A stretch of DNA of 10,647 nt from assembly GCA_910580005.1 (NCBI GenBank), contig CAJTXH010000101.1, forward strand, positions 1-10,647, read 5' to 3'. Each line of letters opens with the position of its first letter. Position 1 is the first letter of the stretch. The notes below the pieces were generated by a model, which did not search any database, was not told the origin of the DNA, and saw only the letters and a program-made list of their open reading frames with translations. This DNA is from an uncultured Lachnospiraceae bacterium. Its GTDB lineage: Bacteria > Bacillota > Clostridia > Lachnospirales > Lachnospiraceae. Shown piece after piece: positions 1 to 7,071 of this stretch. The position numbers and the translations under genes were made by a program.

Positions 1-4
1 TTAA

Positions 5-36
5 CTGGACACGTAAACCCTGCGTCCGTTTACCAG
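5..36. other. Small hairpin at left edge
   Basis: GTAAAC (13-18) pairs perfectly with GTTTAC (28-33) around a 9-nt loop, and CTG (5-7) can pair with CAG (34-36) across a bulge. The first 40 bases contain 20 G or C, richer than the neighbouring coding DNA. No gene upstream is visible, so it could be the end of an upstream terminator or part of a repeat cut by the window edge. No T-run follows it. Confidence 0.25.
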
Positions 37-42
37 CACAGA

Positions 43-55
43 ATAACTGGAAATT
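43..55 (+). repeat. Copy of the ATAACTGGAAATT repeat
   Basis: This 13-mer is identical to bases 10479-10491. Its reverse complement is identical to 10535-10547, and 7015-7027 differs from it by one base. It lies in the non-coding stretch before leuC. The surrounding bases are only loosely like the other copies, so this looks like a degenerate or truncated member of the family. Confidence 0.5.
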
Positions 56-89
56 TTATGAAACGGGCGTGGTTATCCCAAGAAAATGC

Positions 90-118
90 TTGAAAATCTG
101 GGAATTGGGTGTTACTAT
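90..118 (+). promoter_or_regulatory. Probable promoter of leuC
   Basis: A -35 box TTGAAA (90-95) and a -10 box TACTAT (113-118) are separated by exactly 17 bp, close to the housekeeping sigma-A consensus. The predicted start near 125 gives a leader of about 55 nt. That is too short for a leucine T-box, and no T-box core (AGGGTGG...ACCGCG type) is visible. Prediction from sequence only. Confidence 0.5.
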
Positions 119-180
119 TAATAAGTGTATTAATTTTGAGTGGGAACAATTAACTCTTAATAGTTATGGAGGATAAATTA

Positions 181-1446
181 ATGGGAATGACTATGACACA
201 AAAAATTCTGGCAGCACATGCAGGTTTACCATCGGTTGAGGCTGGCCAGCTTATTGAAGCAGATTTAGATTTAGTGCTTGCCAATGATATTACAGGCCCT
301 GTTGCCATCCATGAGGCTGGAAAGCTAAATAAAAAGACTGTATTTGATAAAGATAAGGTAGTGCTTGTCCCTGACCACTTTGCTCCAAATAAAGATATTA
401 AATCAGCAGAGCATTGCAAATGTGTACGTGAGTATGCTAAAGAACATGATATAACAAATTACTTTGAAGTGGGCAGGATGGGCATTGAACATGCACTTCT
501 TCCAGAGAAAGGGCTTATAGTTGCCGGGGAAACATGTATAGGTGCAGATTCGCATACATGTACATATGGTGCACTTGGGGCATTTTCTACAGGTGTAGGC
601 AGTACAGATATGGGATGTGGCATGATAACAGGCAAAGCATGGTTTAAAGTGCCATCTGCAATAAAGGTAGTCCTTACAGGAAAGCCTTCAAAATGGGTAA
701 GCGGCAAAGATGTTATACTACATCTTATAGGAATGATTGGTGTTGACGGTGCATTATACCGTTCACTTGAATTTACAGGTGACGGGGTCGCAAACCTTTC
801 AATGGATGACCGTTTTGCCATTGCAAACATGGCTATAGAAGCAGGTGCCAAGAATGGCATTTTCCCTGTTGATGATAAGACAATAGCATATATGGAAGAA
901 CATTCAAAGAAGCAGTATACTGTGTATGAAGCAGATGAGGATGCTGTATATGATGAAGAATACACTATTGATTTAAGCAGCCTTGAACCAACTGTGGCAT
1001 TTCCCCACCTTCCTGAAAATACAAAAACCGTTAGTGAAGCTGGTGAGGTTAAAATTGACCAGGTTGTTATAGGTTCATGCACAAATGGGCGTATAGAAGA
1101 CCTGCGTGTTGCAGCAGAGATAATAAAGGGGCATAAGGTTGCTGATGGCATAAGGGTTATTGTAATTCCTGCTACACAGGCAATTTACCTTAAAGCTATA
1201 GAAGAAGGCCTTGTACAGGCATTTGTTGAAGCAGGGGCAGTTGTAAGCACCCCTACATGCGGCCCATGCCTTGGAGGCTATATGGGAATACTTGCTGCTG
1301 GTGAACGTGCAGTTTCCACAACCAACCGTAACTTTGTCGGCCGTATGGGGCATGTGGAATCAGAAGTCTATCTTGCAAGCCCTGCAGTTGCAGCAGCAAG
1401 TGCAATAACAGGCATGATTTCACAGCCTTCTGATTTAGGATTATAA
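181..1446 (+). CDS. leuC: 3-Isopropylmalate dehydratase, large subunit
   Basis: Large catalytic subunit of isopropylmalate isomerase, which with LeuD converts 2-isopropylmalate to 3-isopropylmalate in leucine biosynthesis in the cytoplasm. The 421-residue protein has the aconitase-family layout. GADSHTCTYGALGAF lies at 121-135, and the three [4Fe-4S] cysteines are C300 (IGSCTNGR) and C360 and C363 (PTCGPCLGG). The length and the separate small subunit fit the archaeal/clostridial (homoaconitase-like) subclass rather than the roughly 465-residue enterobacterial LeuC. The start at 181 (MGMTMTQKILAAHAG) has GGAGG at 168-172, 8 nt upstream; an in-frame ATG at 166 overlaps that site and lacks its own. 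leuD follows after 83 nt. leuA and leuB are not in the window. Homoaconitase or citraconate substrates cannot be excluded, but the leuD partner favours leucine synthesis. Confidence 0.95.
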   Translation: MGMTMTQKILAAHAGLPSVEAGQLIEADLDLVLANDITGPVAIHEAGKLNKKTVFDKDKVVLVPDHFAPNKDIKSAEHCKCVREYAKEHDITNYFEVGRMGIEHALLPEKGLIVAGETCIGADSHTCTYGALGAFSTGVGSTDMGCGMITGKAWFKVPSAIKVVLTGKPSKWVSGKDVILHLIGMIGVDGALYRSLEFTGDGVANLSMDDRFAIANMAIEAGAKNGIFPVDDKTIAYMEEHSKKQYTVYEADEDAVYDEEYTIDLSSLEPTVAFPHLPENTKTVSEAGEVKIDQVVIGSCTNGRIEDLRVAAEIIKGHKVADGIRVIVIPATQAIYLKAIEEGLVQAFVEAGAVVSTPTCGPCLGGYMGILAAGERAVSTTNRNFVGRMGHVESEVYLASPAVAAASAITGMISQPSDLGL

Positions 1447-1469
1447 AGCCATATTTTAAAAGGTATAGT

Positions 1470-1482
1470 GGCAGGTACTGCC
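1470..1482 (+). other. Short hairpin between leuC and leuD
   Basis: GGCAG (1470-1474) and CTGCC (1478-1482) form a perfect 5-bp stem around the loop GTA, in the 83-nt gap between leuC and leuD. No T-run follows, so it is not a standard terminator. It could stabilise or process the leuCD message; this role is inference. Confidence 0.3.
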
Positions 1483-1529
1483 CCGCATTACCATGTTATA
1501 AAGTGCAGTACAGAAATGGAGAAATTAAT

Positions 1530-2015
1530 ATGAAAGCATGTGGCATAGTCCATAAATATGGAGATAATGTAGATACAGATGTAATTATTCCAGCAAGATA
1601 CCTTAATTCGTCTGACCCGGCAGAACTTGCTAAAAACTGTATGGAAGATATAGACCCGGACTTTGTAAAACGTGTTAAAAAGGGTGATATTATGGTTGCA
1701 AATAAAAATTTTGGATGTGGTTCATCACGTGAACATGCACCTATAGCAATTAAGGCATCAGGCATAAGCTGTGTTATTGCTGAAACATTTGCAAGGATAT
1801 TTTACCGCAATGCAATTAATATAGGGCTTCCTATTATTGAATGTCCAGAAGCAGCAAAAACGATAGAAGCAGGTGATACAGTTGAAATTGATTTTGACAG
1901 TGGCATGATTTATAACAAGACAAAAGGGACAGAACATAAAGGACAGGCATTTCCACCATTTATGCAGAAAATAATTGAAGCAGAAGGGCTTGTTAATTAT
2001 ATTAACCAGCAGTAA
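1530..2015 (+). CDS. leuD: 3-Isopropylmalate dehydratase, small subunit
   Basis: Small (swivel-domain) subunit that completes the isopropylmalate isomerase made with LeuC. The 161-residue protein shows the family signatures in order: DTDVIIPARY (15-24), FGCGSSREHAP (61-71, the substrate-recognition loop) and FARIFYRNAINIGLP (87-101). The length fits the short archaeal/clostridial LeuD class (about 160-170 residues) and matches the type of LeuC upstream. The start ATG at 1530 has GGAG at 1518-1521, 8 nt upstream. A GTG at 1503 is in frame but would add nine residues not seen at the start of this family and has no good ribosome site. A 64-nt gap follows with no obvious terminator, so read-through into the next gene is possible. 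Confidence 0.95.
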   Translation: MKACGIVHKYGDNVDTDVIIPARYLNSSDPAELAKNCMEDIDPDFVKRVKKGDIMVANKNFGCGSSREHAPIAIKASGISCVIAETFARIFYRNAINIGLPIIECPEAAKTIEAGDTVEIDFDSGMIYNKTKGTEHKGQAFPPFMQKIIEAEGLVNYINQQ

Positions 2016-2079
2016 AAGCTTAATAGTAAAAGCCAGTGTAATAAAAAATTAATAATGAAATACAGAAAGAGGTGCAACA

Positions 2080-2793
2080 ATGGTATTTGCCCTGGTACTT
2101 GCAGGCGGCATGGGAAGCCGTATGGGAAATAATGGTAAACCGAAGCAGTTTCTTATGGTTTGTGGGAAGCCTGTAATAATCCATACACTTGAAAAATTCT
2201 GCCTGCATGGAGATGCCAGGCAGATTATTGTGCTTTGTCCTTCTTTGTGGGTTTCTTATGCACAGGATATTATTAATGAATATCTTGTTGATTATATAGA
2301 AACCATTACTGTCATATGTGGCGGTACAAGCCGCAATGGCACTATAATGGCAGGAATAAATTATATTGAGGGCTGTTATGGTCTTGATGACAGCACAATA
2401 ATTGTTACACATGATGCTGCAAGGCCATTTATAAATAACCGCATAATTGATGAAAATATAGAAACAACATTAAAATATGGGGCGGCTACTACGGCTGTGC
2501 CTGCAACAGATACAATACTTTGCTGCCCAGGCGGAAAGACTGTTGGAAGTGTTGCTGACAGGACTGCCCTTTATATGTGCCAGACGCCGCAGACGTTTTA
2601 TGCAAAGAAGCTGCGGAGTTTGTATAATGCTTTAACTGCCAGTGAAAAGGAAAAGTTTACAGATGCGTCAGGCATACTGGTTAAAAACAATTTGCCAGTA
2701 GGTATTGTGCAAGGTGAAATGTATAATTTTAAAATTACTTACCCTAACGATTTGGCAGTTGCTGAGGAATATATCAGACAGGGGATTGTATAA
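2080..2793 (+). CDS. IspD/TarI-family cytidylyltransferase, probably TarI-like
   Basis: CTP-dependent cytidylyltransferase of 237 residues. It has the nucleotide-binding loop LAGGMGSRMG (7-16) with PKQF (21-24), THDAARPF (110-117), QTPQTF (168-173) and FKITYPNDL (217-225). This fold is shared by IspD (methylerythritol-phosphate cytidylyltransferase, isoprenoid synthesis) and TarI (ribitol-5-phosphate cytidylyltransferase, CDP-ribitol for teichoic acid or capsule). Several stretches look like TarI from memory: GGTSRNGTIM at 81-90 (IspD usually has an ERxDSV-type segment here), KPVIIHTLEKF, and a C-terminal GEMYNFKITYPNDL. No tarJ-type dehydrogenase or other MEP gene is adjacent, so the substrate stays open. 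AGAGGTG before the ATG serves as ribosome site. The stop is 2 nt before the queA start, suggesting translational coupling. Confidence 0.8.
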   Translation: MVFALVLAGGMGSRMGNNGKPKQFLMVCGKPVIIHTLEKFCLHGDARQIIVLCPSLWVSYAQDIINEYLVDYIETITVICGGTSRNGTIMAGINYIEGCYGLDDSTIIVTHDAARPFINNRIIDENIETTLKYGAATTAVPATDTILCCPGGKTVGSVADRTALYMCQTPQTFYAKKLRSLYNALTASEKEKFTDASGILVKNNLPVGIVQGEMYNFKITYPNDLAVAEEYIRQGIV

Positions 2794-2795
2794 TT

Positions 2796-3983
2796 ATGAA
2801 AACTTCTGATTTTAGCTATGATTTGCCGGAGGAACTTATTGCACAAGACCCAGCAGAACGCAGGGACTTGTCAAGGCTTCTGGTTATAAATAAAAATACT
2901 GGCAAAAGGGAACATAAAGTTTTCCATGACATTATAGATTACCTTGTTCCTGGTGACTGCCTTGTAGTAAATAATACAAAAGTTATCCCGGCAAGGCTGC
3001 TTGGGGAAAGGGAAGGAACTGGCGGCAAAGTTGAGGTGCTGCTTCTTAAACGCAAGGGAAATGACATATGGGAAACACTGGTGCGTCCTGGCAAGAAGGC
3101 AAGGCCTGGGCAAAAGCTGGAATTTGGCGGTGGGCTTCTTAAAGCGGAGGTTTTAGAGACTGCAGAGGATGGGAACAGGCTTGTACAGTTCAATTATGAT
3201 GGCATATTTGAGGAGATACTTGACAAACTAGGACAGATGCCGCTTCCTCCATATATTACACATAAACTTAAGGATAAAAACCGGTACCAGACAGTTTATG
3301 CAAAATACGAAGGTTCAGCAGCAGCACCAACAGCAGGGCTTCATTTTACAGAGGAACTTTTAAAAGAAATTGAAGACAAAGGTGTAAATATTGCAAAAGT
3401 TACACTGCATGTAGGGCTTGGCACTTTCAGGCCTGTTAAATCAGATAATATTGAAAACCACCATATGCATACAGAGGAATATTATGTTGGAAGCCAGGCA
3501 GCAGACTTAATTAACAGTACAAGGAAAAACGGAGGCAGGGTAATCTGTGTTGGCACTACAAGCCTGCGTACGGTTGAATCGGCAGCAGCAGGCTATGGGA
3601 TTATAAATCCAGGCGGTGGTGATACAGATATATTTATTTATCCAGGATACCAGTTTAAAATTGCAGATGCATTAATAACCAATTTCCATCTGCCAGAGTC
3701 AACGCTTCTTATGCTTGTTTCTGCATTAGAGGGGCAAAATGAAATCCTGGCTGCTTATAAAGAAGCTGTTTCACTTAGATACCGCTTTTTTTCATTTGGT
3801 GACGCAATGTTTATGGAAACAAGGAAGCTGGTTTATAATGCTGATGGGACATATAACCAGAAATATTATACAGAAAAAGGGGAATTAAAAATACCATATA
3901 GTGAATATTTAAAAGAAGAAAGCCGTTTTAAAGAACAAATAGCCGTTTCTGGCATAGAAAATGCATGGAATATGTTCCATTAA
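2796..3983 (+). CDS. queA: S-adenosylmethionine:tRNA ribosyltransferase-isomerase
   Basis: QueA transfers and rearranges the ribose of S-adenosylmethionine onto 7-aminomethyl-7-deazaguanine at tRNA position 34, giving epoxyqueuosine. The protein shows the family motifs in order: MKTSDFSYDLPEELIAQ at the N-terminus, NNTKVIPARLLG (59-70), APTAGLHFT (177-185), HVGLGTFRPV (205-214), VGTTSLRTVE (252-261), GDTDIFIYPGYQF (275-287), TNFHLPESTLLMLV (295-308) and RYRFFSFGDAM (328-338). Family members normally end just after the last motif, at about 340-345 residues. This one continues to 395, giving a polar tail of about 53 residues (343-395) rich in K, E and Y. No frameshift is evident. tgt, queC, queD, queE and queF are not in the window. 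Confidence 0.95.
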   Translation: MKTSDFSYDLPEELIAQDPAERRDLSRLLVINKNTGKREHKVFHDIIDYLVPGDCLVVNNTKVIPARLLGEREGTGGKVEVLLLKRKGNDIWETLVRPGKKARPGQKLEFGGGLLKAEVLETAEDGNRLVQFNYDGIFEEILDKLGQMPLPPYITHKLKDKNRYQTVYAKYEGSAAAPTAGLHFTEELLKEIEDKGVNIAKVTLHVGLGTFRPVKSDNIENHHMHTEEYYVGSQAADLINSTRKNGGRVICVGTTSLRTVESAAAGYGIINPGGGDTDIFIYPGYQFKIADALITNFHLPESTLLMLVSALEGQNEILAAYKEAVSLRYRFFSFGDAMFMETRKLVYNADGTYNQKYYTEKGELKIPYSEYLKEESRFKEQIAVSGIENAWNMFH

Positions 3984-4034
3984 CACAACAGGTATAAAAA
4001 TGGCAGCAGAGAATGGAAGGGCGTGGATATTTTT

Positions 4035-4964
4035 ATGGATAAAAAAATGTTATTTGTATACAACCCTATGGCGGGAAAGGAACAGATACGTAACCACCTT
4101 TCAGACATTATACAGGTTTTTTGTAATGCTGGATACCAGGTTACAATATTTTCTACAAATGGTGCTGGTGATGCCACAAGGATAGTGGCAGAGAAAGGCA
4201 TGGATTATAATTATATTGTATGTTCTGGCGGAGATGGTACTATGAATGAAGTTGCAACAGGACTTATGAAGCTGGAGAAATGCCCTGTATGTGGATATAT
4301 ACCAGCAGGTACTGTAAATGATTTTGCTTCAAGCCTTAAAATACCTAAGACTATGAAAGAAGCAGCAGAGCTGGTAACATATGGGAGAGTATTTAAATGC
4401 GACATGGGCCAGTTTAATGACAGAAGCTTTACATATGTTGCAGGATTTGGTGCATTTACAGAAGTTTCTTACCAGACACCCCAGGAGTGGAAAAATGCAC
4501 TTGGCAAAGTAGCATATTTTGCAGAAGCATTAAAGCATATATCAGATATAAAGCCACACCATATGACAATAAAAAGTGGTGGTGAATTATATGAGGACAC
4601 ATTTATATTAGGACTTGTAAGTAATTCTGTATCTGTTGCAGGCTTTAAGGCATACAGTAAGAAAAACATTAAGATGGATGATGGAAAGTTTGAAGCTATT
4701 TTTATACGCAATCCTAAAAACCCAATAGAAATACAACAGGTTTTAAATTCCCTGCTTTCAAAGCAGCTTGATGCCCCACAGATATTATATTTAAGCAGCA
4801 GCCAGGTTTCCATTACCAGTGATGATAATGTACAGTGGACACTTGATGGTGAAGATGGCGGCGTATGCAGTTATGCAGAAATAAAAAACTTAAAACAGGC
4901 CTTGCCAATAATTTGTGATAAATGTGCATATGCAGAAGTTTCATGCAAATATGATGAAATGTGA
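4035..4964 (+). CDS. YegS/DgkB-type lipid kinase
   Basis: Member of the diacylglycerol kinase catalytic-domain family (DAGK/LCB5/YegS), which phosphorylates diacylglycerol or a related lipid using ATP at the inner face of the membrane. The 309-residue protein shows NPMAGK (10-15), the nucleotide loop GGDGTMNEV (65-73), PAGTVNDFA (90-98), YVAGFGAFTEVSY (134-146) and DGE (271-273), in the family order. No transmembrane segment is evident, as usual for the family. The start at 4035 gives MDKKMLFVYNPMAGK, the usual beginning. GGAAGG at 4015-4020 is rather far (14 nt); a GTG at 4023 is in frame but only 2 nt from that site. The last 16 residues hold C294, C297 and C304, which is unusual. Lipid substrate not identifiable from sequence; DgkB-like recycling of diacylglycerol from teichoic acid or glycan synthesis is the best guess. 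Confidence 0.85.
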   Translation: MDKKMLFVYNPMAGKEQIRNHLSDIIQVFCNAGYQVTIFSTNGAGDATRIVAEKGMDYNYIVCSGGDGTMNEVATGLMKLEKCPVCGYIPAGTVNDFASSLKIPKTMKEAAELVTYGRVFKCDMGQFNDRSFTYVAGFGAFTEVSYQTPQEWKNALGKVAYFAEALKHISDIKPHHMTIKSGGELYEDTFILGLVSNSVSVAGFKAYSKKNIKMDDGKFEAIFIRNPKNPIEIQQVLNSLLSKQLDAPQILYLSSSQVSITSDDNVQWTLDGEDGGVCSYAEIKNLKQALPIICDKCAYAEVSCKYDEM

Positions 4965-4987
4965 TAAAAATATGTTAATAGGAATTT

Positions 4988-5020
4988 TTTGAGGCAAGGA
5001 ATATTTCCAGGTTTGAGGCA
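4988..5020 (+). repeat. Imperfect direct repeat upstream of asnB
   Basis: TTTGAGGCA occurs at 4988-4996 and again at 5012-5020, exactly 24 bp apart. Both copies continue with related bases (AGGAAT and TAGAAT). They lie in the 140-bp gap before asnB, just upstream of a TATAAT sequence at 5031-5036. Spacing near two helical turns would suit a regulator, but this is inference from a single copy pair. Confidence 0.35.
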
Positions 5021-5030
5021 TAGAATTATT

Positions 5031-5070
5031 TATAATAGGCTGGAAAATGCAAAAAAGCATTTTCTATCCT
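5031..5070 (+). promoter_or_regulatory. -10-like box and leader hairpin of asnB
   Basis: TATAAT at 5031-5036 matches the -10 consensus, but no good -35 box lies 16-18 bp upstream. Immediately after it, GAAAATGC (5043-5050) and GCATTTTC (5057-5064) pair perfectly around a six-A loop. The stem extends outwards to 5037 and 5070 with one mismatch and one G-U pair. No T-run follows, so it is not a clear terminator. It could be a 5' stem of the asnB message or a terminator of the preceding gene. Confidence 0.35.
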
Positions 5071-5104
5071 AAATATTTATTATGCAGCAAAGAATGGAGG
5101 AAAT

Positions 5105-6958
5105 ATGTGCGGAATAGCAGGATTTTTTAATGCTTCCCTGGATTTTACAGAAAAAAGCCAGTTATATGGGAAGGTACTGGAGGAGATGAAAAACAGCATT
5201 GTACACAGAGGACCGGACAGTGAGGGTGTACGTCTTTTCAAGCATTGCGGCATTGCACATACAAGGCTTGCAATTATTGACCTTTTAGGTGGAATACAGC
5301 CTATGTGCAGAAAGCTTGACGGATATTCTTACCATATAGTATATAATGGGGAACTGTATAATACAGGCAGGCTTCGTAAGAAACTTATGAATGCAGGATG
5401 GAGTTTTGTATCTGGTTCAGATACAGAGGTTATCCTGCTTTCTTTTTTGCAGTATGGTCCTGAATTTGTTAATAAGCTTGACGGGATTTTTGCATTTGCA
5501 ATATATGATGAAAGACATGAAACTATATATCTTTACAGGGATAGTTTTGGCATTAAGCCATTATTTTACACTGTTAAGGATGGCACAGTTATATTTGCTT
5601 CAGAACCAAAAGGGCTTTTTAAGTATCCTGGTGTTGAAGCCATACTGGACAAAGACGGGATTAATGAAGTTTTTGGCATTGGGCCTGCCAGAATTCCAGG
5701 TTCAGGCATATTTAAAGGAGTATATGAGGTTAAACCAGGCTGTTATTTAACATGCAACAGATATGGTATAAAAAACAACTGCTACTGGCACCTTAAAAGC
5801 AAGCCGCATGAAGACAGTTATGAAAAAACAGTGGAAAAAGCAGGCTTTCTTGTAGAAGATGCTATCAAAAGGCAGATGGTTTCAGATGTGCCAATATGTA
5901 CATTTCTTTCAGGCGGCATTGATTCAAGCCTTGTTTCAGCAGTATGTGCAGCAGAACTGAAGAAAAAAGGTGAAAGGCTTGTTACATATTCATTTGATTT
6001 TACAGGTAATGACAAATACTTCCAGGCAAACAGTTTCCAGCCATCACAAGACCGCCCTTATGTTGACAAAATGGTGGAATTCCTTGGCTCAGAACACCAT
6101 TACCTGGAATGTTCTTATGAAACACAGGCAGACCTTTTATATGCGTCAGTAGATGCACATGACCTGCCATGTATGGCTGATGTGGACTCATCCCTTTTAC
6201 ATTTTTGCCGCCAGGTCAGTTTAAACCATAAAGTTGTGCTGACTGGTGAATGTGCAGATGAAGTTTTTGGAGGATATCCGTGGTTTCATAAGGAAGAATT
6301 CTTAAAAAGCAATACATTCCCATGGACACCTGATTTATCACCACGCAAAGAACTTATAAAAAGAGATGTGCTTTATGCTTTAAAAATGGATGAATTTGTA
6401 CAAAAGACATATGAAAATGCAGTAATTGAAACAGCACTGCTTCCATGGGAGGACGGAACAGAAAGCAGCAGACGCCAGACAGGTTATCTTAATATAAGAT
6501 TCTTTATGCAGACACTTTTAAACAGAATGGACAGAACAAGCATGAATTCTGGGCTTGAAGCAAGAGTTCCTTTTGCAGACAGGAAACTTGTGGAGTATGT
6601 TTTCAATGTCCCATGGAATATGAAAGCATATGGCGGTCTGGTTAAAAACCTGCTGCGCCAGGGGGCACGCGGCAAGCTTCCTGATGAAATACTTTTCAGA
6701 AAAAAAAGCCCATATCCTAAGAGTTACAACCCATATTATGAAAAACTCCTGGCAGAACGCCTTAGTAGTTTAATAAAAGAAGGAGAATCGCCATTATTTA
6801 AAATAATAGATATACAGAAACTTGTGAAATTTATGCAGAGTGTAAAAGATTACGGAAAGCCGTGGTATGGACAGTTAATGGCAGGCCCACAGATGCTTGC
6901 ATATCTGGTACAGTTAGGCTACTGGATGAAGAAATTTAATATAAAAATTGAACTGTAG
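5105..6958 (+). CDS. asnB: Asparagine synthetase, glutamine-hydrolysing
   Basis: Converts aspartate, glutamine and ATP to asparagine and glutamate in the cytoplasm. The 617-residue protein begins MCGIAGFF, so after loss of Met the catalytic Cys sits at the N-terminus of a class II glutaminase domain (about 1-200). HRGPDSEG (34-41), the NGELYN loop (81-86) and RDSFGIKPLFY (145-155) support this. The synthetase domain carries the ATP PP-motif SGGIDSS (269-275) and GECADEVFGGYPWF (381-394). All key residues are present and the length is normal for the Firmicutes AsnB class (about 610-635). GGAGG at 5096-5100 fixes the start at 5105. AsnB-type proteins may instead amidate cell-wall meso-diaminopimelate in some Gram-positives, and the polysaccharide genes beyond make that worth remembering; the convergent orientation gives no direct link. 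Confidence 0.93.
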   Translation: MCGIAGFFNASLDFTEKSQLYGKVLEEMKNSIVHRGPDSEGVRLFKHCGIAHTRLAIIDLLGGIQPMCRKLDGYSYHIVYNGELYNTGRLRKKLMNAGWSFVSGSDTEVILLSFLQYGPEFVNKLDGIFAFAIYDERHETIYLYRDSFGIKPLFYTVKDGTVIFASEPKGLFKYPGVEAILDKDGINEVFGIGPARIPGSGIFKGVYEVKPGCYLTCNRYGIKNNCYWHLKSKPHEDSYEKTVEKAGFLVEDAIKRQMVSDVPICTFLSGGIDSSLVSAVCAAELKKKGERLVTYSFDFTGNDKYFQANSFQPSQDRPYVDKMVEFLGSEHHYLECSYETQADLLYASVDAHDLPCMADVDSSLLHFCRQVSLNHKVVLTGECADEVFGGYPWFHKEEFLKSNTFPWTPDLSPRKELIKRDVLYALKMDEFVQKTYENAVIETALLPWEDGTESSRRQTGYLNIRFFMQTLLNRMDRTSMNSGLEARVPFADRKLVEYVFNVPWNMKAYGGLVKNLLRQGARGKLPDEILFRKKSPYPKSYNPYYEKLLAERLSSLIKEGESPLFKIIDIQKLVKFMQSVKDYGKPWYGQLMAGPQMLAYLVQLGYWMKKFNIKIEL

Positions 6959-7004
6959 TATATATATTAGCAAGGGCAGTGTTGCAGGATATTTGAAACC
7001 CATG

Positions 7005-7035
7005 AACATAAGATAATTTCCAATTATCTTATGTT
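7005..7035. repeat. Palindromic repeat between convergent genes, possible two-way terminator
   Basis: AACATAAGATAATT (7005-7018) is exactly complementary to 7022-7035 around the loop TCC, giving a 14-bp perfect stem. It lies between the stop of asnB (6958) and the stop of the sugar transferase (7072), where a bidirectional terminator would be expected. However, the stem is AT-rich and neither side has a clear T-run. Its centre (AATTTCCAATTAT) differs by one base from the core of the repeats at 43-55 and in 10475-10551, so it is also a member of that repeat family. Confidence 0.6.
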
Positions 7036-7071
7036 ATGGATTTCATCATATACAAGAGGTATGTTTACATT

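Noticed and set aside
1..180. Leucine T-box riboswitch or attenuator before leuC
   Set aside because: No T-box core sequence, no specifier stem and no terminator/antiterminator pair can be seen; the predicted leader is only about 55 nt.
459..1151. Open frame of 230 codons on the - strand, antisense to leuC
   Set aside because: It lies wholly within leuC, has no ribosome site, and its Ser/Pro/Thr-rich translation looks like a mirror of leuC codon use.
4054..4063. Perfect palindrome TTGTATACAA, like a GntR operator
   Set aside because: It falls inside the first codons of the lipid kinase, where it encodes the conserved FVYN segment, and there is no promoter beside it.
3961..4185. Open frame of 74 codons overlapping the end of queA and start of the lipid kinase
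   Set aside because: It is out of frame with both, has no family features and mostly overlaps the lipid kinase coding region.
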